A stretch of DNA of 64,000 nt, taken from Hymenobacter sp. BRD128 (lineage in GTDB: Bacteria > Bacteroidota > Bacteroidia > Cytophagales > Hymenobacteraceae). Position numbers and translations under genes: made by a program. Shown here piece by piece: positions 43,521 through 52,052 of the stretch; position 1 is the stretch's first letter; the number at the start of each line of letters is the position of its first letter. Where the stretch lies: assembly GCF_013256625.1 (NCBI RefSeq), contig NZ_CP053908.1:248001-312000 (forward strand), written 5' to 3'. A model generated the notes under the pieces. The model saw nothing but the letters and a program-made list of their open reading frames with translations. It had not been told where the DNA came from and did no database searches.

Positions 43521-44427
43521 TCTAAGGCTGGCGGTGGCTAGCCTACTGCCGCTGGCTAGCCTGGCCCAGGGCACCGTGCCTAGCGCAGCCTCGGTGGCGC
43601 CCGCCGCCCGCGTGGCCCCGGTCGAAACGGCGCCCGCGCTCAATACTGCTAATCCCAATGCCCCGGCCCCGGCCGCCGGGACCTGGACGCTCGTCAAGAC
43701 CCTGGCCCTGCCCACCACCGGCGCGGTCTCGCTCGACCGGCGCGGCACGCTTTACCTCGCCGACCAGGACAACAACCTGCGCCAGCTGGCCCGCGATGGC
43801 CAGCCGCTCAATACCTACTCGCCCACCCAGCCCGGCCACGTGGCCGTGATTGAAGCCTGGAACCAGAACAGTCTGCTCGTCTTCTACGACGACCGGCAGC
43901 AGGTGCTGCTGCTCGACCGCTTTCTGGCGCCGCTGAGCGAAATCCGGCTCGCCGATTATATCGCTGGCACCGTGCGCACGGCCACGCTCGCCCCCGATGG
44001 CCTGCTCTGGCTGCTCGATGAGAGCGCCCTCACGCTGCGCGAATTTGACCCCCAGGCCCTGCGCGTGGTGCAAAGCACGCCGCTCGACCTCATCATCGGC
44101 CATAGTCGGCCCGACTTCCGCTTTATGCGCCAGTACCAGAACAATGTGTACCTGGTGGACCATACCAGCGGCATTTTCGTGTTTGACAACCTGGGCAACT
44201 ATCGCAAGAAGCTGCCGTTTACCGGGCTGGATTTCATTACGTTCCGGGGTGATGAGCTGGCGTACATCAGCGGCGGGCAGCTGCATTTCTTTCATCTCTA
44301 CAACCTCACCGAGCGCACCCAGCCGCTACCCGCCGGCCTCGATGCAACGACCGTGCGCCAGGTGCTACTCGGCGACCAGCTAGCCTACTTTGTTACGGCC
44401 AAAGGCGTGAGTATCTACCAGCTTTGA
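43489..44427 (+). CDS. Secreted beta-propeller-like protein
   Basis: 312 aa from ATG 43489, inside the end of lpxH; ATGs at 43480 and 43483 are alternatives. Signal peptide (~residues 8-27, LRSSLRLAVASLLPLASLAQ). After a Pro/Ala linker, six or so short repeats such as GAVSLDRRGTLYLADQDNNL and RTATLAPDGLLWLLDESAL look like NHL/YVTN-type propeller blades. No catalytic residues evident. Overlap with lpxH is common for this gene pair type in envelope operons, but its role is unknown. Confidence 0.8.
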   Translation: MSWFCASLRSSLRLAVASLLPLASLAQGTVPSAASVAPAARVAPVETAPALNTANPNAPAPAAGTWTLVKTLALPTTGAVSLDRRGTLYLADQDNNLRQLARDGQPLNTYSPTQPGHVAVIEAWNQNSLLVFYDDRQQVLLLDRFLAPLSEIRLADYIAGTVRTATLAPDGLLWLLDESALTLREFDPQALRVVQSTPLDLIIGHSRPDFRFMRQYQNNVYLVDHTSGIFVFDNLGNYRKKLPFTGLDFITFRGDELAYISGGQLHFFHLYNLTERTQPLPAGLDATTVRQVLLGDQLAYFVTAKGVSIYQL

Positions 44428-44619
44428 GTTGGGCATTGAGGGCTTGAGAGAGAGGTGCGTAGCGGATAAGTGCCGTGCAGGTTGGCCCGCCACAAGCTGA
44501 GCCAGGGCAACAATATGTAACACGGTTGCGGGAAGAAAGAAAGATTTTGCCGAACGTAACCGCCTGCCCTAGCGGCCGTTAGGTTGGGCAAGTTCTTCCA
44601 CCCCTTTTCTTCCTTTTCC

Positions 44620-45783
44620 ATGAAAGCATTAGTGTTTCACGGCCCGCGCAACGTCAGCGTCGATACCGTTGACGACCCCACGCTGAAAGACTCGCGCGAT
44701 GCCATCATTCGCGTGACGAGCACGGCCATCTGCGGCTCCGACCTGCACATCTACAACGGCTCGCTGCCGACTACGCCCATGGTGCTCGGCCACGAGTTTA
44801 TGGGCATTGTGGAGGAAGTGGGTAAGGGCGTGGGCAACCTTAAGCGCGGTGACCGCGTGGTGGTGCCCTTCCCGATTGCCTGCGGCCACTGCTTTATGTG
44901 CAACCACGAACTGCCCGGCCACTGCGAAAACTCCAACCCCGAGCACTACGGCCCCGAGGGCGGCCTGCTGACCCAGAAAGGTGGTGCGCTCTTTGGCTAC
45001 ACCGACCTCTACGGCGGCTACGACGGTGGCCAGGCCGAATACGTGCGCGTACCCTACGCCGATTTTGGTCCGCGCAAAGTGCCTGATTTTCTGACCGATG
45101 AGCAGGTGCTGTTCCTGACCGATATTTTTCCCACCGGCTATTCAGGTATCGACTGGGCCGAAGTGAAGGGCGGCGAATTTGTGGCCATCTTTGGCGCGGG
45201 CCCGGTAGGTATTATGTGCGCCAAGAGCGCCTGGCTGCGCGGCGCGGCTAGGGTTGTTATTATTGATACCCAGCAATATCGACTCGATAAGGCCAAGGAA
45301 ACAACCCGTTGTGAAACCATCCTGTGGGAGAGCCACGACCAGGTAGTAGCGCAAATCCGCGATATGAGCCAGGGCCGTGGTGCCGACGTGTGCGTCGATT
45401 GCGTGGGCTTCGAGCCCGACCGTAACCTGCTCGACCGTGCCAAGGCCGTTATCAACCTCGAAAAAGGCTCGCCCAAAATTATCGAAACCTGTATGAGCGC
45501 CGTGCGGCGCGGCGGCGTGGTGTCGGTACTGGGGGTGTACGCTACCACCAATGACAATTTCCCGGTCGGCCAGTTTTTCGATAAAGGCATTAAGTTGGTG
45601 GGCGGCCAGGCCCCGGCGCACCGCCACATCGACAAGCTGTTGCAGCACATTATCAAGGGCGAAGTGGTGTTGGATGATATAATCTCGCACCGCCTGCCCC
45701 TCAGCCAGGCGGCGCACGGCTACGATATCTTCCGCCACAAAAAAGATAACTGCCTGAAAGTGGTGCTCAAGCCCGGCGAATAG
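44620..45783 (+). CDS. Zinc-dependent alcohol/formaldehyde dehydrogenase
   Basis: 387 aa from ATG 44620. Medium-chain dehydrogenase. Catalytic zinc ligands: Cys38 in AICGSDLHIYNG and the GHEFMG His-Glu pair (~59). Structural zinc: four Cys in CGHCFMCNHELPGHC (~88-102). NAD-binding FGAGPVGIMCAKSAW (~190). The sequence matches the glutathione-independent formaldehyde dehydrogenase-like group; the substrate is not certain. Single gene, terminator behind it. Confidence 0.93.
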   Translation: MKALVFHGPRNVSVDTVDDPTLKDSRDAIIRVTSTAICGSDLHIYNGSLPTTPMVLGHEFMGIVEEVGKGVGNLKRGDRVVVPFPIACGHCFMCNHELPGHCENSNPEHYGPEGGLLTQKGGALFGYTDLYGGYDGGQAEYVRVPYADFGPRKVPDFLTDEQVLFLTDIFPTGYSGIDWAEVKGGEFVAIFGAGPVGIMCAKSAWLRGAARVVIIDTQQYRLDKAKETTRCETILWESHDQVVAQIRDMSQGRGADVCVDCVGFEPDRNLLDRAKAVINLEKGSPKIIETCMSAVRRGGVVSVLGVYATTNDNFPVGQFFDKGIKLVGGQAPAHRHIDKLLQHIIKGEVVLDDIISHRLPLSQAAHGYDIFRHKKDNCLKVVLKPGE

Positions 45784-45807
45784 CGCTGGCCCACTACCGC
45801 TCATTTT

Positions 45808-45851
45808 AACCCGGTTGCTCGTCCCAAAAAGGAAGGAGCAACCGGGTTTTT
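45808..45851 (+). terminator. Intrinsic terminator
   Basis: AACCCGGTTGCTC pairs exactly with 45836-45848, 15-nt loop, followed by T residues. It ends the alcohol dehydrogenase transcript. Confidence 0.92.
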
Positions 45852-45918
45852 CGTCTCTTGCGTACCTTGTTGCCCGGAAAAATAAAGCGATTAACTACTG
45901 GTTATTTTACGTGGACTG

Positions 45919-48564
45919 ATGCTGAAAACTGCTAGCTGGCTACTACCTGCCCGGCTGCTGGGGCTGCTGGCCAGCCTCGGGCTGCTGGCCCTGCCACTGC
46001 GGGCGCAGGTGGCCGGCAGCCCAAAATTGGCGCCCGGCGTGGCACTGGCTGCCCGGACTGCTACCAGCCGCCAGACCGTGCGGGTGCGGGTGCGCGAGGT
46101 CGCGGCGTTTCGCCAGTGGGCTAGCCAGGCATTTCCTGCGCTGCCAGTGCCACTTGCTGGTTCTGGCCAGCTGGTAACTATCAAGCTGGCTAGCCCGACC
46201 CAGCTGAGCACTCTGGCCGCTTCGCCGCTGGTCGAGTTTGTGGATGTGCCCGACCGCCCGGCCCACGACGAGCGCCTGCTCAATAGCGCCGACCTGACGG
46301 TGAACAGTATCCGGGCCGTGCAGCGGCGCTATCCCGCGCTCACCGGGCAGGGGCTGGCCGTCAGCATCAAGGAAAATCCGCTCGACCCGACCGACCTCGA
46401 CTTTCGGGGGCGGCTGCTGAACACGCCGGCCGGCACGGTTATCGAGTCGGCTCACGCCAGTATTATGGCCACGCTCATTGCGGGCGGCGGCAACTCGGGG
46501 CCGGCCGGTGAAGGCGCGGCGCGGCAGGCGGGCATCGCCTCATCCTCCTACGCCAACCTGCTGCCCGACGCCAACGCCGACCTGACCCGACTCGGGGTGA
46601 GCGTGCAAAATCACTCCTACGGCACTGGCGTGGAAAATTATTACGGCCTCGAAGCCCTGGGTTACGACCAGCAGACGCGGCAGCTGCCCACGCTGCTGCA
46701 CGTGTTTTCGAGCGGTAATTCGGGTAATCTGGCTAGCCCCGCTGGCCCCTACAAAGGCTTAGCGGGCGTGGCCAACCTCACCGGTCAGTTTAAAATGTCG
46801 AAAAACTCGCTGGCCGTGGGCGCCACCGACGCGCTAGGGCAGGTGGCGCCGCTCAGCTCGCGCGGGCCGGCCTACGACGGCCGCGTGAAGCCCGAGCTGG
46901 TGGCCTACGGCGACGCCGGCTCATCCGATGCCTCGGCGCTGGGCTCGGGCGCAGCGCTGCTGGTGCAGCAGGCCTACCGCGACCAAGCCGGCGCGCTGCC
47001 GCCCGCCGCACTGGTGAAGGCGGCGCTCATCAACAGCGCCCGCGACGTGGGCCGGCCGGAAGTGGATTTTGTGGCCGGCTTCGGCCAGCTCGATGCGCTA
47101 GGGGCCGTGCGCACGGTGCTGGAAAAACGCTACCAAAGTGGTACGCTGGCCCAGGGCCAGGAGCAGCTTTTTGCGCTGGCCGTGCCGGCCGGTACGCAGC
47201 AAGTGAAAATCACCCTCGCCTGGACCGACCCCGAAGCCGCTGCCAACGCCCCGCTAGCCCTCGTCAACGACCTCGACCTGGAGGTGCTCGGCCCCGGCGG
47301 GGCCAGCCGCTGGCTGCCCTGGACGCTCAGCCCCTACCCGAGCCTCGACTCGCTGGCCCTGCCCGCCCGCCGCCGCGCCGACCACCTCAACAATGTGGAG
47401 CAAGTCACCATCAGCCTGCCCGCCGCGGGCACCTACCAGCTGCGAGTGCGCGGCTACGCGGTGCCGAGCGGCCCGCAGGCGTTCAGCCTGGCTTATGAAG
47501 TGGGGGCGCCGGGCTTCGAGTGGCTCGTGCCGAGCGCCATCCGCAACGTGCGGCCGGCGCAGACTGCGCTGCTGCGCTGGAATTACGCCGGGCCGGCCAC
47601 CACGGCCCGGCTCGACTATCGCCCGGTGGGCCGCGCCGCCTGGCGTCCCATCGCGGCTAGCCTCGACCCGGCGCAGCGCACGTATTCCTGGGCGGCGCCC
47701 GATACTACTACGCTAGCTCAGGTACGCTGCCTTATCGGTGGCCAGGCCTATGTGTCTGATACCTTCGCGCTGGCCCGGCCGCTGCCGGTGCACGTCGGCT
47801 ACGTGTGCCCCAGCGAAACCCTGATTTCCTGGCCCGCCACGCCGGGTGCCGCGCAGTACCAGGTGTACCGGCTAGGCCCCACCGCTCCCGAGCCGTTTAA
47901 GCTGGTGGCCGATACGCTGGTGCAAATCACGCCGGCCCAGAACGCCGGGCCATACTTTGCCGTAGCGCCGGTACTGAGTGGCAAGCTAGCCGAGCGCGGC
48001 GCCACCGCCAACCTGGCCGAGGCCGGGGTGCGCTGCTACATTCGGTCTTTTCTGCCCCGTTTCCCCATTGCCGATACGGCGCAGCTGGTGCTGTCCTTGG
48101 GCACGCTCTACCAGCTGCAAGCTATTCAGCTTCAGCGTTTGGGAGCCGGCGGCTTTCAAACTATTCAGACGCTAAACCCCGTAACTCGGCTAACCACGCT
48201 TTTTGCCGACCTCACGGCTACGATTGGGCTCAACCGTTACCGGGTACTGGGTCAGGATGTAACCGGCCACCGCTTCATCAGCGATACGGTAGGCGTGCAG
48301 CTCGTGCGTCGCGGCGAGCTATTAGTATTTCCGATACCCGTGGTCGTCGGGCAAGATTTGCAAGTAGCCGGCGAGCCGGGGGTGTCGCTGCAAATCAGTC
48401 TCTATGATGCGCTAGGCCGCCTCGTGCGCAGCAGCCTAGTGAATGGCGCGCTTAATCTATTCGAGACGACTAGCCTGCAGCCCGGCGTGTACGTGCTGCG
48501 GGCCATTCCAACCACTGGCGGTGGCCCGGCGCGCGCCCGGCGCATCGTGCTGACCAGCCCTTGA
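45919..48564 (+). CDS. S8-family peptidase with T9SS C-terminal domain
   Basis: 881 aa. Signal peptide ~1-31 (LLGLLASLGLLALPLRAQ). Subtilase-like domain ~110-410: His179 in ESAHASIMATLIAGGG and Ser336 in AGSSDASALGSG (GTSxA position), oxyanion Asn in FSSGNSGN. The Asp site is unusual: where DTG is expected the sequence is IKENPLDPTD. Beta-sandwich domains follow (~410-560), then Ig-like repeats, then a type A sorting domain at ~800-881 (ISLYDALGRLVRSS, LQPGVYVLRA) that directs export by the type IX system and surface attachment. Probably a cell-surface or secreted protease; activity depends on the atypical Asp. Confidence 0.88.
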   Translation: MLKTASWLLPARLLGLLASLGLLALPLRAQVAGSPKLAPGVALAARTATSRQTVRVRVREVAAFRQWASQAFPALPVPLAGSGQLVTIKLASPTQLSTLAASPLVEFVDVPDRPAHDERLLNSADLTVNSIRAVQRRYPALTGQGLAVSIKENPLDPTDLDFRGRLLNTPAGTVIESAHASIMATLIAGGGNSGPAGEGAARQAGIASSSYANLLPDANADLTRLGVSVQNHSYGTGVENYYGLEALGYDQQTRQLPTLLHVFSSGNSGNLASPAGPYKGLAGVANLTGQFKMSKNSLAVGATDALGQVAPLSSRGPAYDGRVKPELVAYGDAGSSDASALGSGAALLVQQAYRDQAGALPPAALVKAALINSARDVGRPEVDFVAGFGQLDALGAVRTVLEKRYQSGTLAQGQEQLFALAVPAGTQQVKITLAWTDPEAAANAPLALVNDLDLEVLGPGGASRWLPWTLSPYPSLDSLALPARRRADHLNNVEQVTISLPAAGTYQLRVRGYAVPSGPQAFSLAYEVGAPGFEWLVPSAIRNVRPAQTALLRWNYAGPATTARLDYRPVGRAAWRPIAASLDPAQRTYSWAAPDTTTLAQVRCLIGGQAYVSDTFALARPLPVHVGYVCPSETLISWPATPGAAQYQVYRLGPTAPEPFKLVADTLVQITPAQNAGPYFAVAPVLSGKLAERGATANLAEAGVRCYIRSFLPRFPIADTAQLVLSLGTLYQLQAIQLQRLGAGGFQTIQTLNPVTRLTTLFADLTATIGLNRYRVLGQDVTGHRFISDTVGVQLVRRGELLVFPIPVVVGQDLQVAGEPGVSLQISLYDALGRLVRSSLVNGALNLFETTSLQPGVYVLRAIPTTGGGPARARRIVLTSP

Positions 48565-48567
48565 CTT

Positions 48568-48614
48568 AAAATTAAAAGCCCCCGGCCTGCGGCAGACCGG
48601 GGGCTTTTAATTTT
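48568..48614. terminator. Bidirectional intrinsic terminator
   Basis: A long perfect stem (AAAATTAAAAGCCCCCGG and complement, loop CCTGCGGCAGA) between convergent peptidase genes, with A- and T-runs on either side. Confidence 0.95.
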
Positions 48615-48624
48615 ACTTGGCAGC

Positions 48625-49431
48625 TTAATACAGGTAGTTGAGCGCCGTTACATCGTTGGTGTTAAACGGCCGGTTCACGCCGTTGCCCACGCAGGCCAGC
48701 ATCCACGAGTTGGGGTCGGGGGCCGAAGGCGTACCCGGAATCAAAATAGCGCCCACCGTGCTGGCACCCTCATTTGAGGCACTGCCGCCGCAGCTATACG
48801 CACGGTTCATGTAGTCGGTGTGGCGAAAGCCGATGCAGTGGCCCATCTCATGCGCCATGATGGTGGCGATGTAGTTGGTATTCGTGCTGTTAATCACGCT
48901 GGGCACCAGCGTAAAGCCGGGTGCAGGATTGCCGCCGCTAGGAAAGCCGCCCGACTGACCCAACACACCAGGCCCGAGATTAGAAGAATACTTTACGGGC
49001 AGGTCGGCCGTGCCCGACGTAATGCGGGTAAAGTGCAGTTGCAGGTTGGCGGCGTTGTAGCGGCGGATGGCCTCGTCAATGGCCGTTACGTACGCCGCCG
49101 GGAACCGGGTCGAGAGGCTTACGGTGAGTGTGCGGGGCAGGCCGGTTACGAGGTTCGTGGTGCGGTACTGCTCGTCGGCACCCACGCGCAGCATCTTGTA
49201 GTCGGTTTTGCTGGCCAGCAGCTCGGGCGACAGAAAAATGTCGCCTTCCACAACGTAGCCGCCATCCACGGCTTTCAGGTCGCCGGTGCCGAAGCCCAGC
49301 GCCTTAACTTGCGCCTTTACGTCGTTGGAAATGGCGGTGGGCTGGGTGGCGGTATCCTGCGCTTTCTGGCAGCCAGCCAGCGAGATAGCCGCAACGGCTC
49401 CCAGGGCCAATAAGGAAGAGAACTTGAACAT
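48625..49431 (-). CDS. HEIGH-type zinc metallopeptidase lipoprotein
   Basis: 268 aa from ATG 49431. Lipoprotein signal ending SLAGC (Cys20). The metzincin-type zinc site MAHEMGHCIGFRHTD (~187-201) contains HExxHxxGxxH. The mature N-terminal region (DVKAQVKALGFGTGDLKAVD, DIFLSPELL) matches the M57 'dual-action HEIGH' family known from Bacteroidota and myxobacteria. Predicted to act at the cell surface. Convergent with the S8 peptidase and separated by a bidirectional terminator. Confidence 0.93.
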   Translation of the reverse strand: MFKFSSLLALGAVAAISLAGCQKAQDTATQPTAISNDVKAQVKALGFGTGDLKAVDGGYVVEGDIFLSPELLASKTDYKMLRVGADEQYRTTNLVTGLPRTLTVSLSTRFPAAYVTAIDEAIRRYNAANLQLHFTRITSGTADLPVKYSSNLGPGVLGQSGGFPSGGNPAPGFTLVPSVINSTNTNYIATIMAHEMGHCIGFRHTDYMNRAYSCGGSASNEGASTVGAILIPGTPSAPDPNSWMLACVGNGVNRPFNTNDVTALNYLY

Positions 49432-49815
49432 TGGTTTGGTTTGGAAAAGAATGAAAGGGAGGTAAAAATTGTGAGCCAAATGTGAAGATAAAAATTTGAC
49501 TAATGACTGGCAATAGTATAAATGACTAAATTTTACACATTTGTGTGATTGTAATTATATTATCAGGTAATTATTTATATTTTAAACATAAATACAAACT
49601 GGCTTACTACCAGTTCTGCTTTGTCAGAAGTCTGCACAGCTACTTGAGTATATTAATTTTTTAAGAAAAAATAAGGCTGATACCCGTTTACGGCCCGGCC
49701 CCGGCTACTTTTTTGGCCCCAAGCCTTTCCGCTTGCGCAATCGGTTATCTTTGCTAGCTTCCCACTTTCGTGCGGCCGTTGCGTGCGGCCGCTTCATCTA
49801 TAGATTCTCAGCCTC
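49432..49815. other. AT-rich intergenic region
   Basis: 384 bases with no gene. About 49480-49680 is strikingly AT-rich compared with the rest of the window. It separates two divergent genes and contains a small inverted repeat AACTGG-CTTACTA-CCAGTT at 49597-49615 and the -7 element for the PSP1 gene. It is a likely protein-binding or dual promoter region; nothing else recognised. Confidence 0.7.
49746..49753 (+). promoter_or_regulatory. -7 element TATCTTTG
   Basis: Exact match to TAnnTTTG, 63 bp before the ATG of the PSP1 gene. No -33 at the usual spacing. Confidence 0.5.
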
Positions 49816-51457
49816 ATGGCTTGTGCTACTTGTTCATCCGGCGGCGGCTGCTCGACTTCGAAAGTCGGCGGCTGCGGCTCCAAGGGGGGCTGCTCTTCGG
49901 GCGGCTGCACCCGGCTTAATGTATTCGACTGGCTCGCCGACGTCGACATGCCCTCCGATTTTCGGGGCTTCGACTGCGTCGAAATCCGCTTTAAGGGCGG
50001 CCGTAAGGAGTTTTTTCGCAACGATAAAAACCTGCCCCTCGTCACCGGCGACGCTGTGGTGGTGGAGGCCGCCGGCTCGGGCTGGCACCTGGGCCACGTA
50101 AGCCTCAAGGGCGAGCTGGTGCGCCTGCAAATGCGCAAGAAAAAAGTGCCCACCGACTCGCGCGATATCCGCCCCATTCTGCGCGTGGCCACCCCCGATG
50201 ATGAGGAGCGCTGGCAGGCCGTGCGCGACCTCGAAAACGGCACCATGTTCCGGGCTAGGGCCGTAGTCGACGAGCTGCGCCTCAAAATGAAGCTCTCCGA
50301 CGTCGAGTACCAGGCCGACCGCACGCGGGCGCTTTTCTACTATTCGGCCGAGGACCGCGTCGATTTCCGGGAGTTGATTCGACGGCTGGCCGACGAGTTT
50401 CGGGTGCGCGTCGAGATGCGTCAAATCTCCTTGCGACAGGAGGCGGGCCGCATCGGCGGCATCGGCGTGTGCGGCCGCGAGCTGTGCTGCTCTACCTGGC
50501 TCACCGACTTCAAAGCCGTGAGCACTACCGCCGCCCGCTACCAGAACCTTAGTCTCAACCCGCAGAAGCTAGCCGGCCAGTGCGGCCGCCTCAAGTGCTG
50601 CCTCAACTACGAGCTCGACGCCTACCTCGACGCGCTCAAAGACATTCCGCAGGTGCAGCGCCCGCTGCAAGTAGCTACGGGCGAGGCGTTTTTGCAGAAA
50701 ACTGACATCTTCCGCAAGCGCATGTGGTTTGCCTTTAAAGGCGATAATAACTGGGTGATGCTGAGCGCTGAGCGCGTGCGCGAAGTAGTGGAAATGAATA
50801 AGAAAGGCGAAAAGCCTGACACCCTGCTAGCCCCCGCCAAGAGCAAGAGGTGGCCCCCGCCGTTTCGACCCTGATGGAGGGCGACCTCGACCGCCTCGAC
50901 GACCAGATAAAAGCCGGTAGCAAGCGCGGCAAGCGCAAGCGCAAGGAGCGCGACCGCCCCGAGCGCCCCGCCGCCGCCAGCCCCGAAGCCGCCAGTCCTA
51001 CCCCCCCGAAACCAAAGAAGCACGCGAGCCCCGCGAAGGCCGCGAGCCCCGCCGCCGCGAGCGCCCCGAAGGCGGCCGCGCCCCGCGCGCCGAGGGTGGC
51101 CCGCGCCCACCCCGCGCCGAAGCCGCCGCTAGCCCCAGTGTGCCGCCTACCGAAGGCCAGCCCGAGCAGCGGGGCCGGCGCGGCGCCGCCGCGCGGCCTC
51201 TTAACCGCCGTAGCGGCCGGGGCCACCGCGAAGGCGGCGATGGTGCCACACCGCGCCCCGACCAGGAAGTCCGCCCGCGCCGTAACGAGCCCACTGCCGG
51301 CTCGCAGAGCCCGCGCCCGCCCCGCGAGGGTGGCGACCAGCCCCGCCCCGAGGGCGGCCAGAGCAGCCGTAACCGAGGCCGGCGCGGCGGCAGCGGCCGC
51401 CGCAGCGGGGAGGGTGGGGCTGGCCCGGCTGCTTCTATTCCTCCTAGCGCCTCGTAA
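49816..51457 (+). CDS. PSP1/RicT-like protein, frameshifted tail
   Basis: The PSP1 part is intact (352 codons to 50874). Cys-rich N-terminus (Cys 3, 6, 12, 20, 26, 31), then the PSP1 domain with ALFYYSAEDRVDFRELIRRL, GGIGVCGRELCCSTWLTDF and GQCGRLKCCLNYE. RicT/YaaT proteins carry an Fe-S cluster and affect RNA maturation in Bacillus. The Lys/Arg/Pro/Glu-rich tail continues in two other frames: a missing C in the C5 tract at 50831-50835 and another in the C7 tract at 51001-51007 would restore one ORF of 547 aa ending at 51457. The tail reads EVAPAVSTLMEGDLDRLDDQ in the second frame and EGQPEQRGRRG in the third. gldH follows after 3 bp, the usual neighbour in Bacteroidota. Confidence 0.88.
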
Positions 51458-51460
51458 GCT

Positions 51461-51982
51461 ATGCGTTGCTCTTTGTCTTTTGCCCGGCCGCTAGGGCTAG
51501 CCCTGCTGCCGTTGCTGGGGGCGGCGGCCCTCAGTGCCTGCGACCCCAACCGGGTGTATGAAGAAAATGTGGACCTAAAATCGCCCTCCGGCGATGCCTA
51601 CGTGTGGGACGTGCAGCAGCGCCCCGCATTTACTTTTTCCATTGCCGATACTACGGCTCGCTACGACGTATATTTCAACGTGCGCAATGCCGCAGGCTAT
51701 GGGTTTTACAATCTGTACCTGAAGCACACGCTCACCGGTCCCGGTGGCCGCCCGGCTGGCCCGGCGCTGCTGCACCAGTTGGTGCTAATGAACCCCAAAA
51801 CCGGCGAGCCGCTGGGAGCCGGCGCGGGCGATATCTTCGACCACCAGTTCCTGGCGCTGCCGCACCAGCATTTTGCCAAAGCCGGCACCTATAAGCTGAC
51901 CCTGGAGCAGTACATGCGCCAAAACCAACTACCCGGCATCATGGCCGTGGGCGTGCGCGTAGCCAAAGAAGGGAAGAAATAG
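51461..51982 (+). CDS. gldH: Gliding motility lipoprotein GldH
   Basis: 173 aa. Lipoprotein signal ending LSAC (Cys27). YEENVDLKSPSGDAYVWDV and FNVRNAAGYGFYNLYLKHTL are characteristic of GldH, which is needed for gliding and type IX secretion function in Flavobacterium. It is 3 bp downstream of the PSP1 gene. Its presence here marks the Bacteroidota origin of the window; actual gliding is not implied. Confidence 0.92.
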   Translation: MRCSLSFARPLGLALLPLLGAAALSACDPNRVYEENVDLKSPSGDAYVWDVQQRPAFTFSIADTTARYDVYFNVRNAAGYGFYNLYLKHTLTGPGGRPAGPALLHQLVLMNPKTGEPLGAGAGDIFDHQFLALPHQHFAKAGTYKLTLEQYMRQNQLPGIMAVGVRVAKEGKK

Positions 51983-51985
51983 CCG

Positions 51986-52050
51986 GTAGCAGAAAGCTCG
52001 TCATACTCAACAACGCGGACGCCGGCTGAGCACGACGGGCTTTCTGCTAC
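51986..52050. repeat. Palindrome between gldH and reductase
   Basis: 17-nt arms 51986-52002 and 52034-52050 (GTAGCAGAAAGC... and complement) pair with one mismatch. The inner segment TCGTCATACTCAAC / GCTGAGCACGACG resembles the CGTCATGCTGAGC core of the larger palindromes. It may end both convergent transcripts. Confidence 0.75.
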
Positions 52051-52052
52051 TG

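Noticed and set aside
51000-51460. CRISPR-like or tandem repeats in the GC-rich stretch
   Set aside because: It is low-complexity coding sequence (Arg/Pro/Glu/Gly); no regular repeat-spacer period.
50850-51494. Separate 214-codon Ala/Pro-rich gene after the PSP1 gene
   Set aside because: Its first part is the frame-shifted tail of the PSP1 protein and its later part is a shadow of the third frame and of gldH.
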